Source: Streptomyces poriferorum
Lineage (GTDB): Bacteria; Actinomycetota; Actinomycetes; Streptomycetales; Streptomycetaceae
Length of the DNA: 64,000 nucleotides
NCBI RefSeq assembly: GCF_019399235.1
Contig: NZ_JAELVH010000003.1
Span: 1-64,000 of the forward strand
Direction of reading: 5' to 3'
Both the position numbers and the translations under genes were made by a program. Shown piece after piece: positions 43,434 through 52,492 of this stretch (its first letter is position 1; each line of letters opens with the position of its first letter). A model generated the notes under the pieces. That model had not been told where the DNA came from and did not search any database. It saw only the letters and a list, made by a program, of their open reading frames with translations.

Positions 43434-44192
43434 ATGACATCTCCGGTCCTTCTCGTCATCGCCCACGGCAGCCGCGATCCGCGGCACGCGGCGACCGTGC
43501 ACGCGCTCACCGCGCGGGTACGGGCGCTGCGGCCCGGGCTGCGGGTGGAGACCGGGTTCCTGGACTTCAACGCACCGTCGGTGCCGCGGGTCCTGGAACG
43601 GCTGGACGCGGAAGGGGCGGGTGAGGTGGTGGCGCTTCCGCTGCTGCTCACCCGGGCCTTCCACGCCAAGTCCGACATCCCGGCGGTCCTGCGCGAGGCG
43701 CGCGCCCGGCTGCCGCGGCTGCGGGTGCGGCAGGCCGAGGTGCTCGGTCCTTCGCCGCTGCTGAACTCCGCCCTGGAGCGGCGGTTGCACGAAGCCGGGG
43801 TCCGCCCCGGCGACAAGAGCTCGACCGGGCTCGTCCTGGCCTCGGCGGGCTCCACAGACCCGGAGGCGATCGCAGTGATCGCTGAAATCGCGCGGGAGCT
43901 GCGGCACACCGGTTGGTGTTCCGTGCGGCCTGCGTTCGCCTCCGCATCTCAACCCCGTACCGAGGACGCGGTACGGGCCCTGCGGGCCGACGGTGTGCGC
44001 CGGGTGGCGGTCGCCCCGTACGTGATCGCGCCCGGCCGCCTCCCGGACCGCATCGCGGCGGGGGCGGCCGAGGCCGGGGCCGATGTGCTGGCCGGTGTGC
44101 TGGGCGCGTCGCCGGAGCTGGCGCGGCTGCTGCTCGACCGGTACGACGAGGCCCGTGCCCGGGCGGCCCGGACCGCGCGGGCCAGCGCGTAG
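43434..44192 (+). CDS. Sirohydrochlorin chelatase (CbiX/SirB family)
   Basis: 252 residues in two related halves: HGSRDPRH near the N-terminus with the metal-binding His10, and later VAVAPYVIAPGRLPDRIAAGA. It inserts Fe2+ (or Co2+) into sirohydrochlorin; in this operon it would supply siroheme for the sulfite reductase. 7 bp after the permease. Confidence 0.88.
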   Translation: MTSPVLLVIAHGSRDPRHAATVHALTARVRALRPGLRVETGFLDFNAPSVPRVLERLDAEGAGEVVALPLLLTRAFHAKSDIPAVLREARARLPRLRVRQAEVLGPSPLLNSALERRLHEAGVRPGDKSSTGLVLASAGSTDPEAIAVIAEIARELRHTGWCSVRPAFASASQPRTEDAVRALRADGVRRVAVAPYVIAPGRLPDRIAAGAAEAGADVLAGVLGASPELARLLLDRYDEARARAARTARASA

Positions 44193-44216
44193 GCGGTCCG
44201 CCCGCCGGGCCTTCGC

Positions 44217-44849
44217 TCAGCCCATGTCCAGGCTGCCCGTACGGGTCCGCTTGAGCTCGAAGAAGTCCTCGTGGCCGGCGAGCACCCGGAAGCTGTCGAA
44301 CAGCCGCGCCGCCTCCTCGCCGCGCGGCACCGCCCGCAGCACGGGGCCGAACCACACCGTCCCGTCGACGTGGAGGGTGGGCGTGCCCACGTATCCGTCC
44401 GCCTCCGGGTCCTTGCCGGCGTCGTGGCTGCGCCGCACCGCCTCGTCGTACGCCGGGTCGTGCGCGGCCTCGGCCAGTTCGGCGGGGAGGCCGAGTTCGG
44501 CGAGCGACCGGTCGATCACCTCGTCGAAGTCCTCGTTCTTCTGCTGGTGGATCCGCGTTCCGTAGGCCGTGTAGAGGTCACGCAGCACACCCTCGCCGCG
44601 CAGTTCCGCCGCGGCGGCGGCAACGCGTACGGGACCGATCGACTTGTCGACGAGGGTGCGGTACCAGTCGGGGAGTTCGTTGCCCGTGTTGTGCAGGTAG
44701 AGGCTCATCACGTGGAAGCGGAGCTCGATGTCGCGCTGCTGCTCCACCTCCAGCATCCAGCGGGAGGTGATCCAGGCGAACGGGCAGGCCGGGTCGAAGT
44801 AGAAGTCGACGACTGCCCTGCCCGTGCCCGGGGTGTGGTGAGAGGTCAT
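44217..44849 (-). CDS. DsbA-fold protein, Rv2466c (mycothiol-dependent nitroreductase)-like
   Basis: 210 residues. [23 protein letters not shown] resembles the active-site start of mycobacterial Rv2466c, but the CPWC motif is CPFA here, leaving one Cys (Cys22). A monothiol mechanism using mycothiol is therefore implied. Convergent with the sulfur operon; its relation to sulfur metabolism is unproven. Confidence 0.8.
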   Translation of the reverse strand: MTSHHTPGTGRAVVDFYFDPACPFAWITSRWMLEVEQQRDIELRFHVMSLYLHNTGNELPDWYRTLVDKSIGPVRVAAAAAELRGEGVLRDLYTAYGTRIHQQKNEDFDEVIDRSLAELGLPAELAEAAHDPAYDEAVRRSHDAGKDPEADGYVGTPTLHVDGTVWFGPVLRAVPRGEEAARLFDSFRVLAGHEDFFELKRTRTGSLDMG

Positions 44850-44928
44850 GCGGGGAGCCTAGCCAGCCGGTGGCTCATCCCCGCGGGCCATTCGGCACCC
44901 GCGGGAATGGGCCATTTCCTACCGGTCA

Positions 44929-45519
44929 CTACGCCTGCGCGGCGGTCCACCGCGGATCACGGCCGCTCAGGGCCAGGGCGCGGGTGAAGTCGTCGGCCCC
45001 CGGGTCGACCGTGACCTCGCCGGCGAAGCCTTCGTACTGGCGGTAGAGCGCGGCGGTGCTCTCGACGATCCCCAGGACGTGGGCGGCCGCCTCGTCGGAG
45101 AGGCGGAACTCCTGGCCGGTGGCCCGGGCCACGTCCCAGCCGTGCAGGGCCGTCTCCTCGATGAGCATTGCGGCGGTGTCCGCGGCCGGGGTGGCCGACT
45201 CACCGCTGCCGATCTCTCCCTCCCAGGCGGCGGGGTCCGACCAGGCGGCGACGGCCCGGTCCAGCTGGGCCGCGTACCGCTCGGCCCAGTCGGCGTCCGC
45301 CGTGAAGTCCCGGGTGGTGAGTTCCTCGGGGATCTCCGTGCGCAGGGCGCGGTGCTCCATGCCGTGAGAGGTGTAGAGCACCCAGTGGTTGACGAGGCCG
45401 CGGACATCCCAGCCGGCGCAGGGCGTGACGGGGGCGTCGAGCTGTTCGGGGCGGACGCCGCGGGCCACGCGGGCGGCTTCGGCGGCGCATTCGGTCATGT
45501 GGGTGTGCTCGGTCTTCAT
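44929..45519 (-). CDS. TIGR03086-family metal-binding protein (DinB/mycothiol-transferase fold)
   Basis: 196 residues with the actinobacterial maleylpyruvate-isomerase N-terminal fold. TPCAGWDVRGLVNHW, SHGMEHR and EETALHGWDVARATGQ supply the three His metal ligands. TAGGGT (45532-45527) ends 7 nt before the ATG and there is no RBS, so it is probably leaderless. Likely a mycothiol-dependent detoxification enzyme; substrate unknown. Confidence 0.8.
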   Translation of the reverse strand: MKTEHTHMTECAAEAARVARGVRPEQLDAPVTPCAGWDVRGLVNHWVLYTSHGMEHRALRTEIPEELTTRDFTADADWAERYAAQLDRAVAAWSDPAAWEGEIGSGESATPAADTAAMLIEETALHGWDVARATGQEFRLSDEAAAHVLGIVESTAALYRQYEGFAGEVTVDPGADDFTRALALSGRDPRWTAAQA

Positions 45520-45615
45520 GCGCCTCACCCTAGGAAGGATCAGGCTCGCGGTCTTGAAAAAACGCGACAGGAACCGGCCGGAGGGGCGTCGGAGCGCCGG
45601 ATTACTGTTTGGCGC

Positions 45616-46485
45616 ATGTCTGCATCGCGCACCTCCCCCGACAGCCCGTTCCTTCTCGGCGGCGAGCTGCCCGTGCGCCGTCTCGGATACGGCACCGCCC
45701 AGCTGACCGGCCCCGGTTACTGGGGCCCGCGCGGCGAGCGCCGGGACGCGTTGGCGGTACTCCGGTCGGCGGTCGAGCAGGGGGTCACGCTGATCGACAC
45801 CGCCGACAACTACGGTCCCGGTGTGGCCGAGGAGCTGGTGGCCGAAGCGCTGCATCCGTACCGCGACGACCTCGTGATCGCGACGAAGGGCGGGGTCGTA
45901 CGGACCGGCGACGACGCCTGGCACATCGCGGGGCGGCCCGAGCAGCTGCGCGCGATGTGCGAGGCCAGCCTGCTCCGGCTGCGGACCGACCGGATCGACC
46001 TCTACCAGCTGCACCGGCTGGACCCCCAGGTGCCGATGGCGGAGCAGCTGGGCGCCCTGGACGCGTTGCGGCAGGAAGGTAAGATCCGTTACATCGGCCT
46101 GGACACCCTCACCGCCGACCAGCTGGAGCAGGCGCTCTCCCTGACCGGGATCGCCTCGGTGCAGAACCGCTTCAACCTCCTCGACCGCGGCTCGGACGCG
46201 GTGCTGAAGGTGTGCGAATCCCATGGCCTGGCGTTTCTTCCCTGGTTTCCGCTGGCCAACGGCGCACTGACGGGCGAGGCCGCCGCCGCTCTCGGCGAGG
46301 TCGCGCAGAGTCACCGTGCCACCCGCGGGCAGATCGCCCTCGCCTGGCTGCTGCACCGCTCCGCCGTGCTGTGCCCGACCCCGGGCACCGGTTCGCCCGT
46401 TCATCTGTCGGAGAACCTGGGGGCGCGGGAGATCCGGCTGACGACCGAGGACATGAGCCGCCTGGAGGCGCTCGCACCCGTATGA
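45616..46485 (+). CDS. Aldo/keto reductase
   Basis: 289 residues. Catalytic Asp61 and Tyr66 (DTADNYG), Lys91 (ATKGG) and a His in YQLHRLD; the C-terminal NADPH-binding CPTPGTGSPVHLSENLGA is present. TACTGT (45603-45608) is 7 nt before the ATG, without RBS. Monocistronic or followed closely by an ABC ATPase. Substrate unknown. Confidence 0.88.
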   Translation: MSASRTSPDSPFLLGGELPVRRLGYGTAQLTGPGYWGPRGERRDALAVLRSAVEQGVTLIDTADNYGPGVAEELVAEALHPYRDDLVIATKGGVVRTGDDAWHIAGRPEQLRAMCEASLLRLRTDRIDLYQLHRLDPQVPMAEQLGALDALRQEGKIRYIGLDTLTADQLEQALSLTGIASVQNRFNLLDRGSDAVLKVCESHGLAFLPWFPLANGALTGEAAAALGEVAQSHRATRGQIALAWLLHRSAVLCPTPGTGSPVHLSENLGAREIRLTTEDMSRLEALAPV

Positions 46486-46499
46486 AGGAGTACTCGCAC

Positions 46500-47336
46500 G
46501 TGACCATGACCGCCGTCCACGACCGGCCCGCCCCGACTGCCGGAGTACCGGTGATCCGGGCCGATCGCGTCTCGCTCGTACGCGACGGGAACGTCCTGCT
46601 GGACTCGGTCTCGCTGACCGTGCGCGGCGGGGAGCACTGGGCCCTGCTCGGTGCCAACGGTGCGGGCAAGAGCACCCTGCTCAAACTGCTCGGCGCGGTC
46701 GCCCACCCGACCCGGGGCACGGTGGAGGTGCTGGGGCGCACGCTCGGCCGGGTGGATCTGCGGGAGCTGCGGACCCTGTTGGGCCACGTCGATCCGCGTC
46801 ATCCGCTGCGTTCTCCGCTGACCGTGAGCCAGGTGGTGCTGACCGGCCTGACCAACTCCGTCGAGCCGCTGCCGCGCTGGGCCCCGGGGGCGGAGCAGCG
46901 GGAGCGGGCCGAGCGGCTGCTGAAGATGCTGGGAATGGGCGGGAAGACGCAATCGCGCTGGCCGGCCCTGTCACAGGGTGAGCGCGGCCGTACGCTCATC
47001 GCCCGTGCGCTGATGCCGCAGCCCCGGCTGTTGCTGCTCGACGAGCCGGCCACCGGGCTGGACCTGGCCGCCCGGGAGCAGTTGCTGGACAGCCTGGACG
47101 CGTTGCGCGAGGAGCATCCGGAGCTGGCGACGGTGCTGGTCACGCACCATCTGGAGGAGTTGCCCGCCTCCACGACGCACGCGATGCTGCTGCGCGGCGG
47201 GCGTTGTACGGCCTCGGGGTCCGCCGACGAGGTGCTGACCACGGACCTGGTCAGTGACTGCTTCGGTCATCCGGTGCGGATCGCCCGCACGGACGGGCGG
47301 TGGACGGCGCGGGCCCAGCGGGCGGCCCGGGGCTGA
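46500..47336 (+). CDS. Stand-alone ABC ATPase (YlmA/ModF-like)
   Basis: 278 residues: Walker A GANGAGKS, an atypical signature LSQGERGR, Walker B LLLLDEPATGLD, switch THH. AAGGAG lies 9 nt before the GTG at 46500; an ATG at 46482 overlaps the aldo/keto reductase stop. No permease gene is nearby, as in YlmA-type proteins of unknown role. Confidence 0.82.
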   Translation: MTMTAVHDRPAPTAGVPVIRADRVSLVRDGNVLLDSVSLTVRGGEHWALLGANGAGKSTLLKLLGAVAHPTRGTVEVLGRTLGRVDLRELRTLLGHVDPRHPLRSPLTVSQVVLTGLTNSVEPLPRWAPGAEQRERAERLLKMLGMGGKTQSRWPALSQGERGRTLIARALMPQPRLLLLDEPATGLDLAAREQLLDSLDALREEHPELATVLVTHHLEELPASTTHAMLLRGGRCTASGSADEVLTTDLVSDCFGHPVRIARTDGRWTARAQRAARG

Positions 47337-47366
47337 CCCCGCCCGCGAGGTCATCCGCCGCGCCTC

Positions 47367-47750
47367 TCACTCGTCGGCGTCCGCCGCGGTGACGAAGGGG
47401 GTGGCCTGGTGGTAGTAGAGGAGCCAGCCGGCCTCGGTGAGCCTCCACAACGAACTGCGGTGGGCCCGTTTCCCCTTGGCCTCGGTGTCGAAGGTGACGT
47501 GGACGAGCTCGTCGGCGAGCTGGACGCCGCGCATCCGTGAGGCGGTGAGCTGTCCGGGCCGCGGGGCCTCGTCCGAGATCAGCGAGGTGATGACCATCGC
47601 GCGGTCCCAGTGGCGGCCGGTCGTGTCGACCTCGTGGAAGTCGGGGTGCAGGACCTGGACGAGGAGTTCGGTGGAGGCCCGGACCATCGGGTCCATGAGG
47701 CGGAGTTCGCCCTCGACCGCCGCGGCCACTCCTGGGGTCGGCTCGCTCAT
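47367..47750 (-). CDS. NTF2-like (DUF4440-type) protein
   Basis: 127 residues of cone-shaped alpha+beta fold: LLVQVLHPDFHEVDTTGRHWDRAMVI and RAHRSSLWRLTEAGWLLYYHQATPF. Starts by ATGA overlap with the small ORF upstream. No substrate assigned. Confidence 0.8.
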   Translation of the reverse strand: MSEPTPGVAAAVEGELRLMDPMVRASTELLVQVLHPDFHEVDTTGRHWDRAMVITSLISDEAPRPGQLTASRMRGVQLADELVHVTFDTEAKGKRAHRSSLWRLTEAGWLLYYHQATPFVTAADADE

Positions 47751-47866
47751 GCGCCGCGTCCGGGGGTGGCTGCCGGTCCGGCGGGCAACGCGTGGGGCCC
47801 GGCCGCGACGGGCCTGCGGTAACCGCTCCCGCTCGTCCCGGGTGACAGCACCGCGTACATCATCAT
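47747..47866 (-). CDS. Possible 39-residue leaderless ORF
   Basis: Begins MMMYAVLSPGTSGSGYRR and its stop overlaps the NTF2-like start codon (ATGA). TATGGT (47878-47873) lies 6 nt before the ATG and is the only promoter-like element found for the pair. Its translation would couple to the downstream gene. The Gly/Pro-rich sequence shows no known family. Confidence 0.4.
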   Translation of the reverse strand: MMMYAVLSPGTSGSGYRRPVAAGPHALPAGPAATPGRGA

Positions 47867-47899
47867 GGGCACACCATAGGACGATCTGCCCGAGCCGTA

Positions 47900-47936
47900 C
47901 GGCCGCCGCGCCCCGTGGGGGAGAGCGCGGCGGCCG
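47900..47936 (-). terminator. Terminator after the subtilisin gene
   Basis: 12-bp stem CGGCCGCCGCGC / GCGCGGCGGCCG with a 13-nt loop, 100 nt downstream of the protease stop and just upstream of the small ORF promoter. Confidence 0.65.
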
Positions 47937-48035
47937 CCGGGTCGGCCGGTGCCTCTCGCTCGGATCATGCCGGGCTCACGGGCCCCGGCAGGCGCGTCCG
48001 CCGCGTGATCCGGACGAGAGGCCCCGACGCGGGTG

Positions 48036-49238
<1,203 letters not shown>

Positions 49239-49473
49239 GAAGAGGGATCTCCTCGTCATTCTTTGTGGGGGGATTGGCCCTCGGCCGGAAGATCTCCGGG
49301 GGTTGGTTCGAAACCCTTACCGATTGACGCGCGCAGATCAAGACCCCTCCGGCGCCTGTGACTTGCTCAGCAACGGTTCGTCACAGAAAATCGACCGTCC
49401 GCACCCAAGTCCGCCACAAGCACCCACGGCCACGGCGGCCGTACCGGCAGCCGGGAACCCCTCGCGCAGAGCT

Positions 49474-49510
49474 CCGCCCCGTTCATGACGACGCGTCACG
49501 AACGGGGCGG
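49474..49510 (-). terminator. Terminator after the P450 gene
   Basis: CCGCCCCGTTC / GAACGGGGCGG (11 bp) extended inward, past one mismatch, by TGACG / CGTCA around a 3-nt loop. 12 nt after the P450 stop. Confidence 0.8.
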
Positions 49511-49522
49511 CGGACGGCGGTT

Positions 49523-50569
49523 TCAGCGGCGGACGATCCGCACCCCGGTCACCCCCATCAGCCCGGCCAGGGGGACGTCCGATGCCGTCTGCGCGGGGTC
49601 GACGGTCAGACCGCCGCCGCGCACCAGGTCGAGCAGCGTCTCGGCCAGCGGCATCACCATGTGCCGCCCCCAGCAGCGTTCGGACACATGACCGAAGGGC
49701 AGGTAGCCGGGCAGATCATCCGGGTCGAGACCGTCCCAGCGCTCGGGCCGGAACACGTCGGGGTCCTCCCAGAGCGCGGGGTCCCGGTGGCTCAGCAGAG
49801 GCAGGAGCAGGATGTCGTCGCCTGGGCCGATCCGGGGATCGAGCGCAGGGTACTCCGGCGAGGCCCTTCGCAGGATGTTCCAGGAGGGCGGCAACAGCCG
49901 CAGGGACTCGTAGATGATGCCCCGGTTCGGCGTCGCGTCGTCGAACGGCGATCCGAGCCAGAGCGCGTTGGCGACGAGTGTCGAGACGGTGAAGCAGACG
50001 GGGGCCGCCCCCCGGCGGTAGAGGCCCATGGCATAGCGGCGGTCCCCGTAGTTCTTGGCCTCGGCGGTCAGTTGGGCGATGGCGGAGGCGGGGGCACCCG
50101 GCCGGAGCCGTCCCGGCAGGGCCGCCCCGGCGGCGATGACCGACCAGGTCAGTCTGGGCGTCAGCTCCAGGGCACGGTCCATGAGGACGCGCAGCCGGTA
50201 GGGGTCGGCGCCGAGGATCAGGTCACGCAGGTACACGTGGCCCCGGTGCGGCCACTCACCGGCGAGGTCGACGTTTTCGGGGACGGGCTTCTTCAGGGCC
50301 GTACGCACATCGCGGCCGATGGCCTGCATGACGGTGGCGGCCTCGGCTCGTGAGACGGACCGCCCGTGGAGGGGCTTGAAGGTGGGCCGCTCACCCTCGG
50401 TGGCGGGCCGGGCCGCGAGGATACGGTCCATCAGGCCGGCTCCGGCCACACCGACGGTGTCGGGGTCGAGCCGGAAGATCTCCTCACCCCGGTGCTCCCG
50501 CAGGAGCGCCTGGAGTCTCGGCGCGAAGACGACGTCCCGGGCGCGGCTGCCGGTACCGGAAATCTGCAT
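49523..50569 (-). CDS. Cytochrome P450 of an atropopeptide (tryptorubin-like) RiPP locus
   Basis: 348 residues, short for a P450. ExxR is ESLR (221-224), the meander FRPERW (about 273-278), and the heme loop FGHVSERCWG (292-301) has Cys299; the usual second Gly of the loop is Val295. The I-helix region (FTVSTLVANALWLG) lacks the (A/G)Gx(D/E)T oxygen-activation motif, which fits radical aryl-coupling rather than hydroxylation. ATG at 50569 has GGAG 6 nt upstream; an in-frame TTG at 50581 lies over it. It follows a 26-residue precursor ending AWYLWY. Proposed role: installing the Trp/Tyr C-C and C-N crosslinks of the core. The P450 family is certain; the pathway rests on the precursor. Confidence 0.9.
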   Translation of the reverse strand: MQISGTGSRARDVVFAPRLQALLREHRGEEIFRLDPDTVGVAGAGLMDRILAARPATEGERPTFKPLHGRSVSRAEAATVMQAIGRDVRTALKKPVPENVDLAGEWPHRGHVYLRDLILGADPYRLRVLMDRALELTPRLTWSVIAAGAALPGRLRPGAPASAIAQLTAEAKNYGDRRYAMGLYRRGAAPVCFTVSTLVANALWLGSPFDDATPNRGIIYESLRLLPPSWNILRRASPEYPALDPRIGPGDDILLLPLLSHRDPALWEDPDVFRPERWDGLDPDDLPGYLPFGHVSERCWGRHMVMPLAETLLDLVRGGGLTVDPAQTASDVPLAGLMGVTGVRIVRR

Positions 50570-50593
50570 CGTGGTCTCCAAGAGGCGGGAAGC

Positions 50594-50665
50594 GCCCGTG
50601 CCCGGCGGGCCTGTGGGGCCACACCGGGCACGGGCTCCGGCCGAGGGTCGGTACCCCTCGGCCGG
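50594..50665 (-). terminator. Two strong hairpins between precursor and P450 genes
   Basis: Hairpin A: 12-bp stem GCCCGTGCCCGG (50594-50605) / CCGGGCACGGGC (50624-50635) with an 18-nt loop. Hairpin B: 11-bp stem CCGGCCGAGGG (50637-50647) / CCCTCGGCCGG (50655-50665) with a 7-nt loop. Reading the minus strand, B comes first, 18 nt after the precursor stop. Together they could attenuate transcription so that the precursor is made in large excess over the P450. Confidence 0.7.
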
Positions 50666-50683
50666 CTGGACTCGTCTGCCGGT

Positions 50684-50764
50684 TCAGTACCAGAGGTACC
50701 AGGCGTACGACTTCAGGCTCTTCTCCGGCGTCATCTTGTTCTTCAGCTGAAAAAGGAACTTCAT
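50684..50764 (-). CDS. Atropopeptide (tryptorubin-like) precursor peptide
   Basis: 26 residues beginning MKFLFQLKNKMTPEKSLK and ending SYAWYLWY. The Lys-rich leader is followed by a core of alternating Trp/Tyr, AWYLWY. Tryptorubin A, the founding atropopeptide, has the core AWYIWY, so this is a single Ile-to-Leu variant. GGAGGTG (50776-50770) lies 5 nt before the ATG. Longer in-frame starts at 50822 or 50896 would need weak or no RBS and translate the RBS. The gene is in a local AT-rich patch. A P450 follows; no protease, exporter or other modifying gene is adjacent, as in the known two-gene loci. Confidence 0.88.
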   Translation of the reverse strand: MKFLFQLKNKMTPEKSLKSYAWYLWY

Positions 50765-50879
50765 AACGTCACCTCCATCTTTTACTGTGAATTTACCTGT
50801 ACGAAAACACGGCTTGGTCATGTTCGTGATCCGGGCTTCCTTTTCCAAGGAATTCCGCACCACTCCGACCGCCGACAGG

Positions 50880-50909
50880 AGTACAGCCCAGAGCAATTGA
50901 GGTTGTCAA
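50880..50909 (-). promoter_or_regulatory. Predicted promoter of the RiPP precursor
   Basis: TTGACA (50909-50904), 18-bp spacer, TGTACT (50885-50880) on the minus strand. The -35 is a perfect consensus. The predicted start near 50873 gives a 5' leader of about 108 nt. Confidence 0.6.
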
Positions 50910-51199
50910 TGATCACCCCTTCGCCAAAAGCGCCTGTGCGTTCCGTTCCGATCGAATCCATCCCGACGCCATCGAAACCTGATGCACCGAAAAGAAACGG
51001 AACGTTTCCCCCGGCATACTCGAACGCCCACGTCCCGGCAAGTGACTGAAGAGGCGAATTCAGGTCGACGATTGTCTGAATCAATACCGTTCAGGAATGT
51101 CTGCCGGAGCTTCCGGGCGCCCCCCGGGCCCGAACCGGCCGCGCCTCGACGCGAGAAGGAGACGGACCGGTCGGTAATGCCCTGCCGCTTCGACTGAAT
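50910..51199. other. AT-richer intergenic region upstream of the RiPP locus
   Basis: Clearly less GC-rich than the rest of the window on its promoter-near side. It holds an inverted repeat ATTCAG-N12-CTGAAT (51058-51081) that could be a regulator site. No gene with plausible start and codon bias was found on either strand. Confidence 0.5.
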
Positions 51200-52492
51200 T
51201 CATCGCTGATAGCGCGCCAGGACCCGGTTCCCGTCCTCCACCAGACGCTTCCTCAGCTCGTCCGCGTCGATGGCACCGCTGTAGTACTCCTGAAGCGCGG
51301 GCGTGGCGACCTTGTCCTTCCACTCGGGATAGCCGCGCACGGACTGCGCCGGCGCCGGGCGCAGCGCGGTCGCGAGCGCGGCGCCGGTCGCCCAGCCCAG
51401 GTCGGCGGTGTGCAGCGAAGGGTCGGCCAGCGCGGCCGTACCGGTCGGCAGCATCCAGTCCCCCTTGGCCAGGCGCACCATGTTCGCCGGCCGCAGCAGG
51501 AAGTCGATGAACGCCACGGCCTCCTTCTTGTGCGGGCTGTCCTCGGCGACGGACAGGGTCTGCGGGCTCACTCCCTGGGCCAGGCCCTCACTGCCGGCCG
51601 GGGCGGGCAGCACCGTCCACTCGAAGCCCTTCGGGGCCTGTTCGACGACCTGCTGCCGGTAGGAGAACCCGAGTGGCACCATGGCGTACTTCCCGCCGAA
51701 GAGGCCGGGCAGCGTGTCGCCCCCGCCCATGCCGAGCGCGGTGCGGGCGGCGCTGTGGTCGGTGTTGACCTGGTCGTGGATGGTGCCCGGGACCACGTGG
51801 TCGCCCTCGCCCATCTCGACCGTCACCTTTCCGTCGGCGCCGCGGTGGAACAGTTGGCCGCCCGCCGAGAGGCCGAGGTTGAGGGTGACGGAGACCGGCT
51901 CCTTGAGCGGCCAGGCGATCCCGTAACGGCCCTTGCCCGTCAGCTCCTTGGTGACCTGGCGGAACTCCGGCCAGCTCCAGGGCTTCCCGGGGGTCGGAAT
52001 GCGGACCCCCGACTCCTTGAGGATCTTGGTGTTGGCGATGAGGACCCGCGGCTCCTGGAGGAACGGGACCCCGTAGACGCCGCCGTCGAAGGTGGCGGTC
52101 TGCCAGCTCTGTGCGGGGATGTCTCCGGTGAGCCGGTCCGGGAGGAGCGTACGGAGATCGGCGAGGTAGCCGCCGTACGCGAAGTCCGCGAGGTCGTCGG
52201 ACGCGTCATGGATGACGTCCGGGGCCTCGCCCCCCTCGAAGGAGGTGAGGAGCTGGTCGTGGACGCTGTCCCAGCTGCCCTGGACGTACTGGACCTCGAC
52301 GCCGGGGTGGCTCGCGTTCCACTCCTTCACCAACTGCTTGTTGATGTCCACGGACTCCTTCTGCCAGGCGAGCGACTGGAAGCGGATCCGGATCTTCCCG
52401 TCCGCGCCGTCTTCGCCGTCCCCGGCGCATCCGGTGAGCAGCAGGGCGAGCGCGGTGGCCGCCGCCGCTGCCGTACGTGCCAGTGCGCGCAT
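51200..52492 (-). CDS. Sugar ABC transporter substrate-binding lipoprotein (CUT1)
   Basis: 430 residues; signal and lipobox LTGC (Cys22). Family-1 binding-protein features: IRFQSLAWQKESVDINKQLVKEWNASHPGVEVQYV and APDVIHDASDDLADFAYGGYLADL. The ATG overlaps the permease stop (TGATG). It is last in its operon, unlike the usual order. The sugar is unknown. Confidence 0.9.
   Translation of the reverse strand: MRALARTAAAAATALALLLTGCAGDGEDGADGKIRIRFQSLAWQKESVDINKQLVKEWNASHPGVEVQYVQGSWDSVHDQLLTSFEGGEAPDVIHDASDDLADFAYGGYLADLRTLLPDRLTGDIPAQSWQTATFDGGVYGVPFLQEPRVLIANTKILKESGVRIPTPGKPWSWPEFRQVTKELTGKGRYGIAWPLKEPVSVTLNLGLSAGGQLFHRGADGKVTVEMGEGDHVVPGTIHDQVNTDHSAARTALGMGGGDTLPGLFGGKYAMVPLGFSYRQQVVEQAPKGFEWTVLPAPAGSEGLAQGVSPQTLSVAEDSPHKKEAVAFIDFLLRPANMVRLAKGDWMLPTGTAALADPSLHTADLGWATGAALATALRPAPAQSVRGYPEWKDKVATPALQEYYSGAIDADELRKRLVEDGNRVLARYQR

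Noticed and set aside
50684..50896. Longer version of the RiPP precursor (45 or 70 residues)
   Set aside because: The upstream in-frame starts lack a good RBS, would translate the strong GGAGGTG site, and one lies close to the predicted transcription start.
50818..51084. 88-codon minus-strand frame upstream of the precursor
   Set aside because: It overlaps the predicted promoter, has no RBS and shows no Streptomyces-like third-position bias.
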